Positions 20,947-32,335 of a stretch of DNA of 64,000 nt are shown here, in pieces. Position 1 is the first letter of the stretch. Every line of letters starts with the position of its first letter. The DNA comes from Euglena gracilis (Eukaryota; Euglenida; Euglenophyceae; Euglenales): positions 39,030,654 through 39,094,653 of the forward strand of contig CP154957.1 in NCBI GenBank assembly GCA_039621445.1. Reading direction: 5' to 3'. The notes beneath the pieces were generated by a model that saw only the letters and a list, made by a program, of their open reading frames with translations, made no database searches and had not been told where the DNA came from. Position numbers and translations under genes: made by a program.

Positions 20947-21371
20947 CATAGCTGGCACTTCGTTTAAAACGAAGTCAAAAAAAACACGTTTTTTTAAAAA
21001 AACATGTTTTTTTTAAAAAAAACAAAAAAAACGCCATTGAGGGTCCAGGGCAAAAAATTTTTTTGCCTTTAATTTTAGCTTTTTTTGCTCATCCTCGGTC
21101 AGAGAAAGACACCAAATTTGGGATGTTTCAAGTTGAAACATCCCAAAATGGCAGAAAAATGCCCTATTTTGACCATTCTTGTTGAAGACAACCAAAAGTA
21201 TTGGTTTTCAAGTCATTTGAGCTAAGATTGGTTCACCCTTGCGATCAAAGGCAAAATTTGGACCATCATTTTCCCCTTTGTTTTTTTTTGCCGTTTTTTT
21301 TGCCCGTTTTTTTTAATAAAAAACAAAAAAAAACGTTTTTTTTTAAAAAAACAAAAAAAACGCCAGCTATG
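20947..21371 (-). mobile_element. MITE-like TIR element, copy C, inside the recombinase gene
   Basis: CATAGCTGGC (20947-20956) and GCCAGCTATG (21362-21371) are flanked by the 8-bp direct repeat GGGTGCTT (20939-20946 and 21372-21379). The core is the reverse complement of copies A and B, so the insertion is in the opposite orientation. Removing 425 bp plus one TSD restores continuity of the recombinase reading frame across the site, showing the gene was the target. Confidence 0.93.
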
Positions 21372-21535
21372 GGGTGCTTTCAGTGCACGCTTTGCATGGC
21401 ACAAAAGCTGAAAAGATTGCCACTAAGGCACAAAGGCAGCTTTTGTGTCAATAGGCTGGGATGCCCATGTATGAATGGGCTCCGCAAACGTTGACAACGT
21501 ATGTCAACGCATTGGCTGTGCTGTACAAACAAACA

Positions 21536-21690
21536 AAACCATTGCATTCCATCGTCCCAAAGGACAAAAGCCAGTTCCCAAATTTTGTCCGATTTGTGAA
21601 CGCAAACAAAACAAAACCATTGCATTCCATCGTCCCAAAGGACAAAAGCCAGTTCCCAAATTTTGTCCGATTTGTGAACGTGGCGGCATC
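21536..21690 (+). repeat. In-frame 78-bp direct duplication in the recombinase gene
   Basis: The segment containing 'accattgcattccatcgtcc' and 'cccaaattttgtccgatttg' occurs twice, exactly 78 bp apart. It adds 26 residues without changing frame. The near identity suggests a recent event. Confidence 0.9.
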
Positions 21691-22224
21691 ACGGCTGAAA
21701 AAGATGAAGGCACGAGCGGCGGAGGTGCGTGTGATGGACGATGAGGACATGCTAAAGTGGCACGCACAGACCAAATGGGGTTCCTGGTACGAGACACAAC
21801 GATACAACCTCCTGGCGCTGTCGTACAACTTGGGGCAAAGGGCAGAGTCATTGGAACAACTTCGCATCGGCAATTTTCATCCGGACGTTACTGACGAGGG
21901 CCACAAAATTATGAAAGTGAAGTTTGGCAAAATGAAGAATTTGCAAGGCAGTTCGTCCAAGGATGCCCATGAGCAGATTCTGTTCCCGCACAAGAATGAA
22001 AAAAATATGCCCCATTGTCGCTTACCACCGCCAAGTGTCCATTGTTGGGACGGACTGTCGCAACAGAGCACTTTTTCTTGGCGGCGGTAACGACACCTGC
22101 TACCGTTTTTTTCTCCTAGAAACATTCAGTGGCATCGTGGATGCCTTGACCAGGTTTTGCGGTAGCTGCTCCCTCTTCCGTCCTGTGCCTTGCTTTTTAT
22201 TTTAATATTGCTTAACAGAGCTGG

Positions 22225-22640
22225 TGTTTTTTTTGTTTTTTTAAATTAAAAAACAAAAACGGGTTTTTTTTTGAAAAAAAAACGGCAAAAAAAACGTTTT
22301 TTTTTAAAAAAAACCGGCCGAATCAAGCGCCAAGTCGCCGGCAACGGAAAAACTCAAAAAAAACACCACACACATGCAACCCCCCCTTTCCTCGGTTTTG
22401 TATTGACCTTTGAAGCATGGGCAAAAGAGGTTGGTTGAGAAAATAGCTATAAAAGTGACAGAAAAAAATGCAACAATTCCAAGATCATGTTGGGCACTGC
22501 CCAAAAAAAATGAAAAATTTTTTTTCCACCATACCCCCGCTGGCGTTTTTTTTGTTTTTTTTTAAAAAAAAACACAAAAAAACCAAAAAAAACCGTTTTT
22601 TTGTTTTTTTTGTTTTTTTTTTGACTGCCGGCTTTGTTGC
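22225..22640. repeat. A/T hairpin modules
   Basis: Repeated G-T(n)-A(n)-C blocks occur at 22228-22310 and 22545-22620. The interval between (22320-22530) shows no gene. Confidence 0.6.
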
Positions 22641-22799
22641 TTATATTTTAAAATATTTTAACACATAAAAAAAAACTTTAGAGCGGGTGTTCCCCTCGTG
22701 ACCCCCCCCCGACCCGACCCAAGACTCTTTTCGGCCAATTTTTTTTCTGAAAAAAATTGGCCAGTGATGCCTAATTTGACAAAATATTCAGGCAGATTC

Positions 22800-23990
22800 C
22801 TAATTTTTTATATCGAGAACTGTGTCCCAAACGCCGGTTCGGGCGGTAGCCCGAACCGGCGTCCTAGGCACAGGTTTCACGCCCGAACCGGCATTTGGGA
22901 CACAGTTTTTGAAACCGTGTATCGGGGGCTCTGGTTTCACGCCCAAACCGGCGGCCGAGGAATCACGGCCAATTTCGCCCAAAACACCCATGTCTGGGGC
23001 TGTTTTGGGCGACATTGGCCCAAATGGGCCGCCGGTCAAAAATGGCAGATTCCACACTGAGGAAGCCATGTTACCCGTCAATCGAAAGCTCTTCTCAAGG
23101 ACTTTCGACAGATGGCCACAGGATTCGGGCATAATGCACGCAGCACTTATTTTCAGCGATCGTGTCTTCCAAAATTTGACATCCTAATTTGTCAAATCCC
23201 ACAGCTCAGGTTGCATATTGCATATCAAACGAAATGTGGGGGGTCGGCACACCCCTCCCCCCCCCTCGCCCCCCCCCTCCCCCCCCCTTTCAGACCCCCT
23301 CGCCACGCCATGTCAGCCGCGCCAAAGAAAATTTTCTTGGGAAACCCCCGCGCACCCCTCCCCCCCCCATCCGGGACCCCCTCGCCACGCCAAAAAACGC
23401 CAAAAACCCCCCCTCCCCCCCCCCCTAGCCGGACCCCTCGCCACGGCGTGCCGACCCCCCTGTCTCGCCAACACCTTTCGCTTGGTACCCACAGAACTCA
23501 GCCAGATTGCAAAGCGCACTCAAAATCAGCGATCGCATTTTTCCGCATTTTTCGGACCCCATTTGCATATATATGAAATTGCACTTTTCAGCTGCCATGT
23601 TGCCCATCGATCGAAAGCTCTTCTCAAGGACTTTCAGCAGATGGCCTTAGATTTCTGCCATGCTGCGTGGTATTCTACTTCAGAAATTCTCCAAAAATTG
23701 GCCAAAAGGAAACTTTTCCTCAAAAATCCCCCTTTTTTTGGCCCAAGACCACCCAAAAACCGCTCAAATATGATTGCCACCTGTCTACAAACCCTTTTGG
23801 ACACTTTTTGGCCCTTTTTGTTTTGGGTCTCCTGGACGCTGGCATGCCCGAACCGGTGTCCAGGATGCCGGTTCGGGCAGGAAATTTCCCGCCCGAACCG
23901 GCTTCCTGGACGCCGGTTCGGGCGTGAAACCAGAGCCCCCATACATGGTTTCAGGCATAAATTTTGCAAAATTTGGACTAGTGATGCCTA
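22800..23990. repeat. Rearranged copies of the GAACCGGCG/GATCGAAAGC repeat family
   Basis: Segments of the 1,437-bp unit occur in inverted orientation: 'tcgatcgaaagctcttctca' at 23075 and 23608, and 'gcagatggccttagatttct' at 23636. The inverted GAACCGGCG/CGCCGGTTC motifs are at 22835-22900 and 23845-23930. The family is broken up by the C-rich segment 23236-23475. Confidence 0.6.
23236..23475 (+). repeat. C-rich repeat, copy 1
   Basis: Shares 'gggtcggcacacccctcccc', 'accccctcgccacgccatgt', 'gccaaagaaaattttcttgg' and 'ccgcgcacccctccccccc' with 34690-34910. The class is unknown. Confidence 0.7.
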
Positions 23991-24305
23991 ATTTGGTGCC
24001 AAAATTACGAATTTTAGGTTGGGGGACTCCTAATTTGGAGCCTGGAAAGGATTTCCCCCAAAAAATTGTTTTCGGTGATTCCTAATTTGGCCACCGAAAA
24101 TGTAGTGTTCCCCCGTGACCCCCCCCCCCCGTGACCCGAACCACACCCGAAAAATTTTCCTCAAAAAAATGGCGATTTCGCAAGGAAAAAGGTCAGTTTT
24201 TGCTTTTTCAAAAAAAAATGTTTTTTTTGTGTTTTTTTTAAAAAAAACACGTTTTTTTTTTGTTTTTGTTTTTAAAAAAACAAAAAAAACCGTCAACCCT
24301 GACTC
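23960..24305 (+). repeat. 'CCTAATTTGG' repeat family, copy
   Basis: From 'gatgcctaatttggtgccaa' through 'tcctaatttggccaccgaaa', a C-run, 'gtgacccgaaccacacccga' and 'cgatttcgcaaggaaaaagg' to A/T hairpins ending 'ccgtcaaccctgactctgac'. Near-identical to 32780-33165 and 31030-31260, and inverted at 2278-2690. Confidence 0.75.
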
Positions 24306-25133
24306 TGACCTGAAACCGTGTATTGGGGCTCTGGCTTCACGCCCGAACCGGCGTTCCAGAACGCCGGTTCGGCGCAGAAATTTTTGCTCCGAACCGGCGT
24401 TCTGGAACGCCGGTTCGGGCGGGAAGATAGCGTCCAGGGGACCGAAAATAAAAAGTGCCAAAGTGTTCAAAATGCTTAGTAGACATGTGGCAATCACATC
24501 TGAGCAGTTTTTGGGGGTATTTGGCCAGATATTGGGGTATTTTGTGAAACAATTTCCTTTCGGCCAAATGTAGGGAATTTTTGAAATAGAATACCATGCA
24601 GCACGGCTGAAATCTGAGGCCATCTGCTGAAAGCCCCTGAGAAGAGCTTTCGATCGATGGGCAACATGGCTGGTGAAACATACGAATTTCGACTTTGCAA
24701 ACAGGGTCGGAAAATGCGATCGCCGATTGTGTGTGAGAGTGCTCTGCAGTATAGCTGAGTTCTGTGGGCACCAAATGAAAGGCCTTGGCAAGAGCTTTCG
24801 ATTGGTATGCTGTATGGCACCTCAGGTGTGGGATTTCACAAATTAGGATGTCAAATTTTGGAATGCACGATCGCTGAAAATAAGCGCTGTGTGGATTAGT
24901 GCTGAATCCTGTGGCCATCTGCCAAAAGCACTTGAGAAGAACTTTCGATCGATGGGTAACATGGCACCAGACGTTTGAAAACTTCAATCGGCCGGTCGAT
25001 ATGGCCATGCGCCCAAAGGAGCCCAAAAATGCTCCAAAATGTTCGAAAAATGGGTATTTAGGCCGAAATTGGCCTGGATTCCTTGAACGCCGGTTCGGGC
25101 GTGAAGCCAGAGCCCCTAATCCACGGTTTCAAC

Positions 25134-25257
25134 AACTGTGTCCAGAACGCCGGTTCGGACCACGGAACTGTGTTCCAGAACGCCGGTTCGGGCGGCCGCC
25201 CGAACCGGCGTTCTGGAACACAGTTCCGTGGTCCGAACCGGCGTTCTGGACACAGTT
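25134..25257. repeat. Perfect 124-bp palindrome, no loop
   Basis: The 62-bp arms meet at GGCGG|CCGCC (25195/25196) and are fully complementary. The arms carry two CGCCGGTTCGG-type motifs each. Confidence 0.92.
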
Positions 25258-26570
25258 TTCGTATCAAAGGCATCTGTGTTCAGGCACGTTTTCCATTAGG
25301 GCATCTGTGGCAACCCCGAGCAAGAAGCAAAAATCGCTGTCATGGAAAATCGGCGTGCGGTTGAGAGGCCGGGTGGTCCTCAACAGGTGAGGCGGGTCGG
25401 GGGCACTCTACAACACGACAGAAGGCTAGGTTGCCTTGGAGCACAACGACAGGGAGTGGCGGACATCATACTTGGCATTTTTTTTTTTTTTTAAAAAAAA
25501 CAAAAACAACGTGTTTATTTTTAAAAAAAAACGCCAAAAAAACAAAAAAAAAAAGAAAAGGAAATTTTCATTGAAAAAACTCGTTATGAAACACCCAAAC
25601 CATACTTCGAATCCTACTAAGTTCAAAAATTGCCAAAAAATGGTCAAAAACATTCAAAAAATGCAAAAAAAATGCAACTTTAGGACTTTTTTCATTTTTT
25701 GTTCAAGGAACTATTTGGCAGAAATGCCCCAAAACTTGCCAAAATGATTGAAACCGTGTATTGGGGCTCTGGCTTCACACCCGAACCGGCGTTCCAGAAC
25801 GCCGGTTCGGCGCAGAAATTTTTGCGCCGAACCGGCGTTCTGGAACGCCGGTTCGGGCGGGAAAATAGCGTCCAGGGGACCAAAAATAAAAAGTGCCAAA
25901 AAGTGTTCAAAATGCTTAGTAGACATGTGGCAATCACATCTGAGCAGTTTTTGGGGGGTAATTGGCCAGATATTGGGGTATTTTGTGCAACAATTTCCAT
26001 TCGGCCAAATTTAGGGAATTTTTGAAATAGAATGCCATGCAGCACGGCTGAAATCTAAGGCCATCTGCTGAAAGCCCTTGAGAAGAGCTTTCGATCGATG
26101 GGCAACATGGCCGGTGAAACATGGGAATTTCGACTTTGCAAACAGGGTCGGAAAATGCTATCGCCGATTTTCAGAGTGCTCTGCAGTATAGCTGAGTTCT
26201 GTGGGTACCAAATGAAAGGCCTTGGCGAGAGCTTTCGATTGATGTGCTGTATGGCACCTCAGGTGTGGGATTTCACAAATTAGGATGTCAAATTTTGGAA
26301 TGCACGATCGCTGAAAATAAGCGCTGTGTGGATTAGTGCTGAATCCTGTGGCCATCTGCCAAAAGCACTTGAGAAGAACTTTCGATCGATGGGTAACATG
26401 GCACCAGACGTTTGAAAACTTCAATCGGCCGGTCGATATGGCCATGCGCCCAAAGGAGCCCAAAAATGCTCCAAAATGTTCGAAAAATGGGTATTTAGGC
26501 CGAAATTGGCCTGGATTCCTTGAACGCCGGTTCGGGCGTGAAGCCAGAGCCCCTTATCCACGGTTTCAAC

Positions 26571-26694
26571 AACTGTGTCCAGAACGCCGGTTCGGACCAC
26601 GGAACTGTGTTCCAGAACGCCGGTTCGGGCGGCCGCCCGAACCGGCGTTCTGGAACACAGTTCCGTGGTCCGAACCGGCGTTCTGGACACAGTT
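26571..26694. repeat. Perfect 124-bp palindrome in the second tandem unit
   Basis: Same sequence as 25134-25257, displaced by 1,437 bp. In the third unit only the left arm remains (about 28008-28076), after which unrelated repeat sequence starts. Confidence 0.92.
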
Positions 26695-28076
26695 TTCGTA
26701 TCAAAGGCATCTGTGTTCAGGCACGTTTTCCATTAGGGCATCTGTGGCAACCCCGAGCAAGAAGCAAAAATCGCTGTCATGGAAAATCGGCGTGCGGTTG
26801 AGAGGCCGGGTGGTCCTCAACAGGTGAGGCGGGTCGGGGGCACTCTACAACACGACAGAAGGCTAGGTTGCCTTGGAGCACAACGACAGGGAGTGGCGGA
26901 CATCATACTTGGCATTTTTTTTGTTTTTTTAAAAAAAACAAAACAACGTGTTTTTTTTTAAAAAAAAACGCCAAAAAAACATCAAAAAAAAGAAAAGGAA
27001 ATTTTCATTGAAAAAACTCGTTATGAAACACCCAAACCATACTTCGAATCCTACTAAGTTCAAAAATTGCCAAAAAATGGTCAAAAACATTCAAAAAATG
27101 CAAAAAAAATGCAACTTTAGGACTTTTTTCATTTTTTGTTCAAGGAACTATTTGGCAGAAATGCCCCAAAACTTGCCAAAATGATTGAAACCGTGTATTG
27201 GGGCTCTGGCTTCACACCCGAACCGGCGTTCCAGAACGCCGGTTCGGCGCAGAAATTTTTGCGCCGAACCGGCGTTCTGGAACGCCGGTTCGGGCGGGAA
27301 AATAGCGTCCAGGGGACCAAAAATAAAAAGTGCCAAAAAGTGTTCAAAATGCTTAGTAGACATGTGGCAATCACATCTGAGCAGTTTTTGGGGGGTAATT
27401 GGCCAGATATTGGGGTATTTTGTGCAACAATTTCCATTCGGCCAAATTTAGGGAATTTTTGAAATAGAATGCCATGCAGCACGGCTGAAATCTAAGGCCA
27501 TCTGCTGAAAGCCCTTGAGAAGAGCTTTCGATCGATGGGCAACATGGCCGGTGAAACATGGGAATTTCGACTTTGCAAACAGGGTCGGAAAATGCTATCG
27601 CCGATTTTCAGAGTGCTCTGCAGTATAGCTGAGTTCTGTGGGTACCAAATGAAAGGCCTTGGCGAGAGCTTTCGATTGATGTGCTGTATGGCACCTCAGG
27701 TGTGGGATTTCACAAATTAGGATGTCAAATTTTGGAATGCACGATCGCTGAAAATAAGCGCTGTGTGGATTAGTGCTGAATCCTGTGGCCATCTGCCAAA
27801 AGCACTTGAGAAGAACTTTCGATCGATGGGTAACATGGCACCAGACGTTTGAAAACTTCAATCGGCCGGTCGATATGGCCATGCGCCCAAAGGAGCCCAA
27901 AAATGCTCCAAAATGTTCGAAAAATGGGTATTTAGGCCGAAATTGGCCTGGATTCCTTGAACGCCGGTTCGGGCGTGAAGCCAGAGCCCCTAATTTCAAC
28001 AACTGTTTCAACAACTGTGTCCAGAACGCCGGTTCGGACCACGGAACTGTGTTCCAGAACGCCGGTTCGGGAAAAA

Positions 28077-28515
28077 ACAAAAAAAACCGTCAACCCTGAC
28101 TCTGACCTGAGTCTGTGTTTCGAAACGATGAGTCTGTTATTCGGCCTGAGTCTGCGTTTCGAAACGCAAACTCAGGTCAGAGTCTGTGTTTAAGACGCAG
28201 TTCTTGATATAGAGATTGTTTCTTTCAAAATGGAAGAAAAAAGCATTCCAAAAAAAAGAGACAAAAAGTTGGTCGACATTAACGGGTTTCAGGCTGAAAC
28301 TGACAATATCCCAAAACGGAACAAAAAGGCATTCAAAAAAGGAAACAAAAGGTTGGTCGACCCGACCCAAGACCCCCCCCCCCCCGACCCGACCCAAGAC
28401 CCTTTTCGGCCAATTTTTTTTCTGAAAAAAATTTGGCCGGTGATGCCTACCATCCCCCCCCCATTATCCATTATGCACCTCCCCCGCGGAGGCCGAAATT
28501 GGTGGGGAGGTACAC
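28077..28515. repeat. Repeat mosaic
   Basis: Begins with 'accgtcaaccctgactctga', shared with 24290. A stretch built of 'gagtctgtgtttcgaaacg' and its inverse follows (28105-28195). The end holds an ATTATGCACC-type short element (28448-28514). No gene is seen. Confidence 0.5.
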
Positions 28516-28525
28516 TACTACAAAA

Positions 28526-28646
28526 AAGAGGTGTCGGACGCCGGTTCTGTCCAAAGCCCGGCGTTCCAAACGCCGGTTCCGTCCTTCGGACGGAACCGGC
28601 GTTTGGAACGCCGGGCTTTGGACAGAACCGGCGTCCGACACCTCTT
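28526..28646. repeat. Perfect 59-bp-arm hairpin with TTC loop
   Basis: Bases 28526-28584 and 28588-28646 pair perfectly around TTC. It is homologous to the hairpin at 3369-3489, but five base pairs differ on both arms in a compensating way and the loop is the reverse complement. Confidence 0.93.
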
Positions 28647-28649
28647 GTT

Positions 28650-29481
28650 TAAGCCGGCGTTTTAGAGACGCCGGGCTCAGGACAGAACCGGCGTCCCCAC
28701 CCTTCGGCCAAAGGACACTCCCAGGACCAATCTCGGACCACTGATCTGCAATGTCACACCACTTTGCACTTCACCAAATTCCGGCGATCGCGAGGGTATT
28801 TCTGGCTGTGTCAATCGTCCAGGTATAAACTCACCCCTCGATCGAAAGCTCTTTTCATCAGACGACTGGCGATCACCACCAAATTCAGCCACGTCGCCTG
28901 GAGCTCTTATTTTCTGTCAGTGGGGAATCCTAATTTCACAACTCTGGTGCCCCCCCAAGGCCCTCAGGTCGTTGATTCGAAGAGGAAAAACGTTTCTGTA
29001 AGGTTTATTAAGCATCTTAAACCAAAAATCACTGAAAATTACCACAAATTTCGACTCAGATTTTGGCCGATCCGACGATCGCGAGCGTATCTCGGGCTGC
29101 GTGCAACGTTAGGGTACCAAGTTACCCCTCGATCGAAAGCTCTTTTCAACAGACGACCAGCGGTGCTCATCAGATCTTTCCACGCTGCACGGTACTCTAT
29201 TTCCAAATCTGGGCCAATTTTCACCGAATTTGGATATCCACCCTAGTGGTTCCCAGATGGCAAAATTCATTGTCCTTGGTGGTTGAAACACTCATACCAG
29301 CACCTCAGGGCCACTTTTGGGCACTTTTGGTGACATTTTTAGGAATGAAAATCGGACGCCGGGCTTTGGACAAAGCCGGCGTTCCTAACGCCGGGCTTTA
29401 GGACAGAACCGGCGTCCGGAAAGCCCGTGGGGGGGGGACGCCGGTTCTGTCCTGAGCCCGGCGTCTCAAACGCCGGCTTAA
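28650..29481 (+). mobile_element. TIR element, copy 2 (non-autonomous)
   Basis: The left end 'ttaagccggcgttttagaga' is mirrored at 29436-29481. The interior follows 3490-4323 closely. In the terminal hairpins AAACC/GGTTT in copy 1 is AAGCC/GGCTT here. An additional inner hairpin is at 29355-29418. No protein is encoded and no clear TSD is visible. Confidence 0.72.
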
Positions 29482-29775
29482 TGGGGGGGAGGTACACAAT
29501 GGGGGGGGTACCCAGGTCCCATTCCCAGACCCGACCGAACAGCCCAAAAGGGGTCATTTTTGGCAACTTTTTGGATGTTCGCAATAAATGGTCAATTTTC
29601 AGCACATTTGCCAAATATCACTTTTTGAAACCGTCCCAAAAACGTCGATTTTTGAGCACTTTTTGGGGAAATTCTTTAGAAAAAGTGTTATGACAGTGAG
29701 CTACCATCCCCCCCCCCATTATGTACCTCCCCCCCAGGGGGTACACAATGGGGGGGTACATAATGGGGGGGGGAT
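29482..29775. repeat. Short C-run TIR elements, ATTATGTACC type
   Basis: 'gggggaggtacacaatgggg' at about 29486 and 'cccccccccattatgtacct' at 29708 face inverse copies. The spacer 29515-29700 ('cccattcccagacccgaccg' to 'tttagaaaaagtgttatgac') is also found at 18240-18350 and 19820-19900. The unit is therefore a dispersed element about 260-300 bp long. Confidence 0.7.
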
Positions 29776-30110
29776 GGTAATTTGACAAAATATTCAGGCA
29801 GATTCCTAATTTTTAGGCATAAATTTGCAAAATTTGGACTAGTGATGCCTAATTTGGTGCCAAAATTACAAATTTTAGGTGGGGGGGCCCCGGGCGGAAT
29901 ATTGGCCATGCTAGTTCTGGTGGTCGGGCCGACCTGTGGTGGTCGACAGAAATGGCCACTGTACCGCATTACCCCCCCCCTTTTTCAAAGGACTTTTGAC
30001 TATAGGTCGGGCCGACCAGGTCGGCCCGACCTGTTTGGGTTACCGACCATATGGTCGGCCCGACCAATTGGAGGTCGGGCCGACCACATGGTCGATAGAA
30101 ACGACCTCAA
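29776..30110. repeat. 'CCTAATTTGG' fragment and GGTCGGGCCGACC cluster
   Basis: Bases 29780-29885 match 32805-32900. From 29925 to 30100 the GGTCGGGCCGACC motif recurs at least five times. Beside it lies 'aggacttttgactatagg', also present at 37065-37090. Confidence 0.65.
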
Positions 30111-30308
30111 TGGTTTTCCTTTTCAAAAGCATCCAAAACCTTGGCCAAACCCTGTGGAGCATAAAAAGCGCAATTTTAGCACAAAAAGAATTCCTCATGG
30201 CATCAACCTCTGGTAAAAAAGAAGTTCTGACGTTATTTGAAGGAGTAGGGTTAGGGTTACGATTCTTATCCAAACAGCAGAACATTTCCCGCTCAACGTT
30301 GTTAGATT

Positions 30309-30474
30309 GGTCTCTACAAGGTACCCAGCGAACCCAAAGAGCCGCCCAACTAGGGTTAAAAACATGGGGGGACCCGAGCGAGGCGCCGAAGGCGCCGAGC
30401 GAGGGTCCCCCCATGTGTATTAACCCTAGTTGGGCGGCTCTTTGGGGTAGCTGGTACCTTGTAGGGGCCAATTT
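30309..30474. mobile_element. Hairpin element with GGCGCC-GAA-GGCGCC core
   Basis: 'attggtctctacaaggtacc' at 30309 is mirrored by 'ggtaccttgtaggggccaat' ending at 30474. The arms (about 75 bp) contain 'aagagccgcccaactagggt' and 'catggggggaccc', with mismatches, and close on GGCGCCGAAGGCGCC. A diverged full copy is at about 59190-59375 and a right half at 3246-3350. Confidence 0.8.
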
Positions 30475-30524
30475 ATCACGTTTCTGAACAGCCGGCTACA
30501 AACATCACAAATTTTTCTGGGTCC

Positions 30525-30720
30525 GGGGGGGGGGAGGGGCGGCCTACGGCTTCCTCCGGCCCCCCCCCCGGAGGAAGCCGTAGGCCGACTAAGTTCGCGT
30601 TTTTTCAATTTTTTTTCAATGTGGGATGAAAGAGCTGGATTAGGGTTACGGTCAGGGTCAGGGTCAGGGTCAGGGTCAGGGGTAGGGGTGGAGTTAGGGT
30701 TTGGGCATTGCACACCAAAG
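30525..30720. repeat. C-run hairpin and telomere-like repeat
   Basis: 'cggcctacggcttcctccgg' and its inverse flank a C-run (30540-30590). Bases 30641-30705 hold GGGTTA/GGGTCA variants, mainly GGGTCA. Confidence 0.65.
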
Positions 30721-30904
30721 GAATTTTTGTCATTGGCCATGGATCACACCTGATTTAGCCATTTTTTCACAATTTTTTTGAATTTGGGACGTTTTTTGAC
30801 GTTTCTAAGGACATTCCGATGGGTTTACGTTCATTTCGAATTGAAATAAGAGAATCGAATTTTTGAGGGGGGGGGCTTAAATTTCCAAAAAAGGGGGGGT
30901 AATG

Positions 30905-31262
30905 CGGATTTTTGGTGGTCGGCCCGACCTGGTCGGCCCGACCACCAAAGGTCGATAAGCCATGGCCAAAGGTCGGCCCGACCTAGGTCGGGCCGACCAC
31001 CAGAACTAGCATGGCCAATATTCCGCACGGAGCCAGGTGGGGGTACTCCTAATTTGGAGCCTGAAAAGTATTTTTCCCCAAAAATTTGTTTTCGGTGATT
31101 CCTAATTTGGCCACCGAAAATGTAGTGTTCCCCCGTGACCCCCCCCCCCCCATGACCCGAACCACACCCGAAAAATTTCCTCAAAAAAATGGCGATTTTG
31201 CAAGGAAAAAGGTCAATTTTTGCTTTTTTCAAAAAAAAAACATTTTTTTTGTTTTTTTTAAA
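30905..31262. repeat. GGTCGGGCCGACC cluster plus 'CCTAATTTGG' family copy
   Basis: GGTCGG palindromes occur at 30915-31010. From 31045 the sequence matches 24010-24260, including 'cctaatttggccaccgaaaa' and the A/T tracts. Confidence 0.7.
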
Positions 31263-31264
31263 AC

Positions 31265-32079
<815 letters not shown>

Positions 32080-32335
32080 ATCTGGCCCAAAACTGGCCAG
32101 CATGTGGCCCAAAACTGGCCAGCCTGCCCAAAAGTGGCCAGCATGTGTGGCCCAAAACTGGCCACCACATCTGGCCCAAAACTGGCCAGCATGTGGCCCA
32201 AAACTGGCCACCAATCTGACCCGAAACGGGCCAGGATGTGGCCCAAAACTGGCCAGCACTTCTGCCCAAAACTGGCCAGCACATGTGGCCGAAAACTGGC
32301 CACCAAATCTGGCCCAAAACTGGCCAGTTCTTTGC
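32080..32335 (+). repeat. CCCAAAACTGGC minisatellite, copy 2
   Basis: About eleven units contain 'ggcccaaaactggccagca' with spacers that alternate 'tgtg', 'catctg' and 'ccacat'. Same unit as 16680-16790. Part of it can be read as protein in several frames, which is a by-product of the repeat. Confidence 0.9.

Larger units (their letters stand above)
20651..22200 (+). pseudogene. Tyrosine recombinase (Crypton-like), most complete copy, disrupted
   Basis: The frame opens at the ATG at 20651, just after a 'ctttttacag' acceptor, with a 'LGPLPSPAEFLAWLK' motif. It shifts frame near 20880 to reach 'DLDDYMVAFAQWVL', and is then interrupted by MITE copy C. After the MITE it resumes at 21380 and soon meets an in-frame TAG (about 21450). 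It continues with 'LTTYVNALAVLYKQ', 'RVMDDEDMLKWHAQTKWGS' and 'YNLLALSYNLGQRAESLEQL', where the Arg in GQRAESLEQL fits the first catalytic arginine of tyrosine recombinases. A further frameshift near 22000 leads to 'CPIVAYHRQV' and 'ALFLGGGND'. I do not see the His-x-x-Arg box or the terminal tyrosine. No enzyme can be made from this copy. Confidence 0.65.
24312..28076 (+). repeat. 1,437-bp tandem array, about 2.6 units
   Basis: Units begin 'gaaaccgtgtattggggctc' at 24312, 25750 and 27187, a spacing of 1,438 and 1,437 bp. Units two and three are nearly identical; unit one is slightly diverged. Each full unit contains inverted GAACCGGCG motifs, the GATCGATGGGCAACATGG block, a long palindrome (25134-25257, 26571-26694), about 150 bp matching the end of the 18.4-19.6 kb recombinase element, and an A/T hairpin. 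The third unit stops inside the palindrome at about 28076. Open frames repeat exactly between units but are not protein-like. Confidence 0.9.

Noticed and set aside
20939-21379. MITE copy C acting as a spliced intron in the recombinase gene
   Set aside because: A donor can be drawn in the left TSD and an acceptor just after the right one. However, splicing them removes 10 extra nucleotides and shifts the frame away from the downstream recombinase sequence, so intron behaviour is not supported here.
23218-23991. 257-residue plus-strand open frame
   Set aside because: It runs through a C-rich repeat shared with 34690-34910 and through inverted GAACCGGCG motifs. The predicted protein is proline- and arginine-rich with no domain, so it is a by-product of repeats.
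24030-24791. 253-residue minus-strand frame that recurs in part in the tandem units
   Set aside because: Recurrence follows the 1,437-bp repeat. The frame crosses A/T hairpins and inverted motifs and has no recognisable domain.
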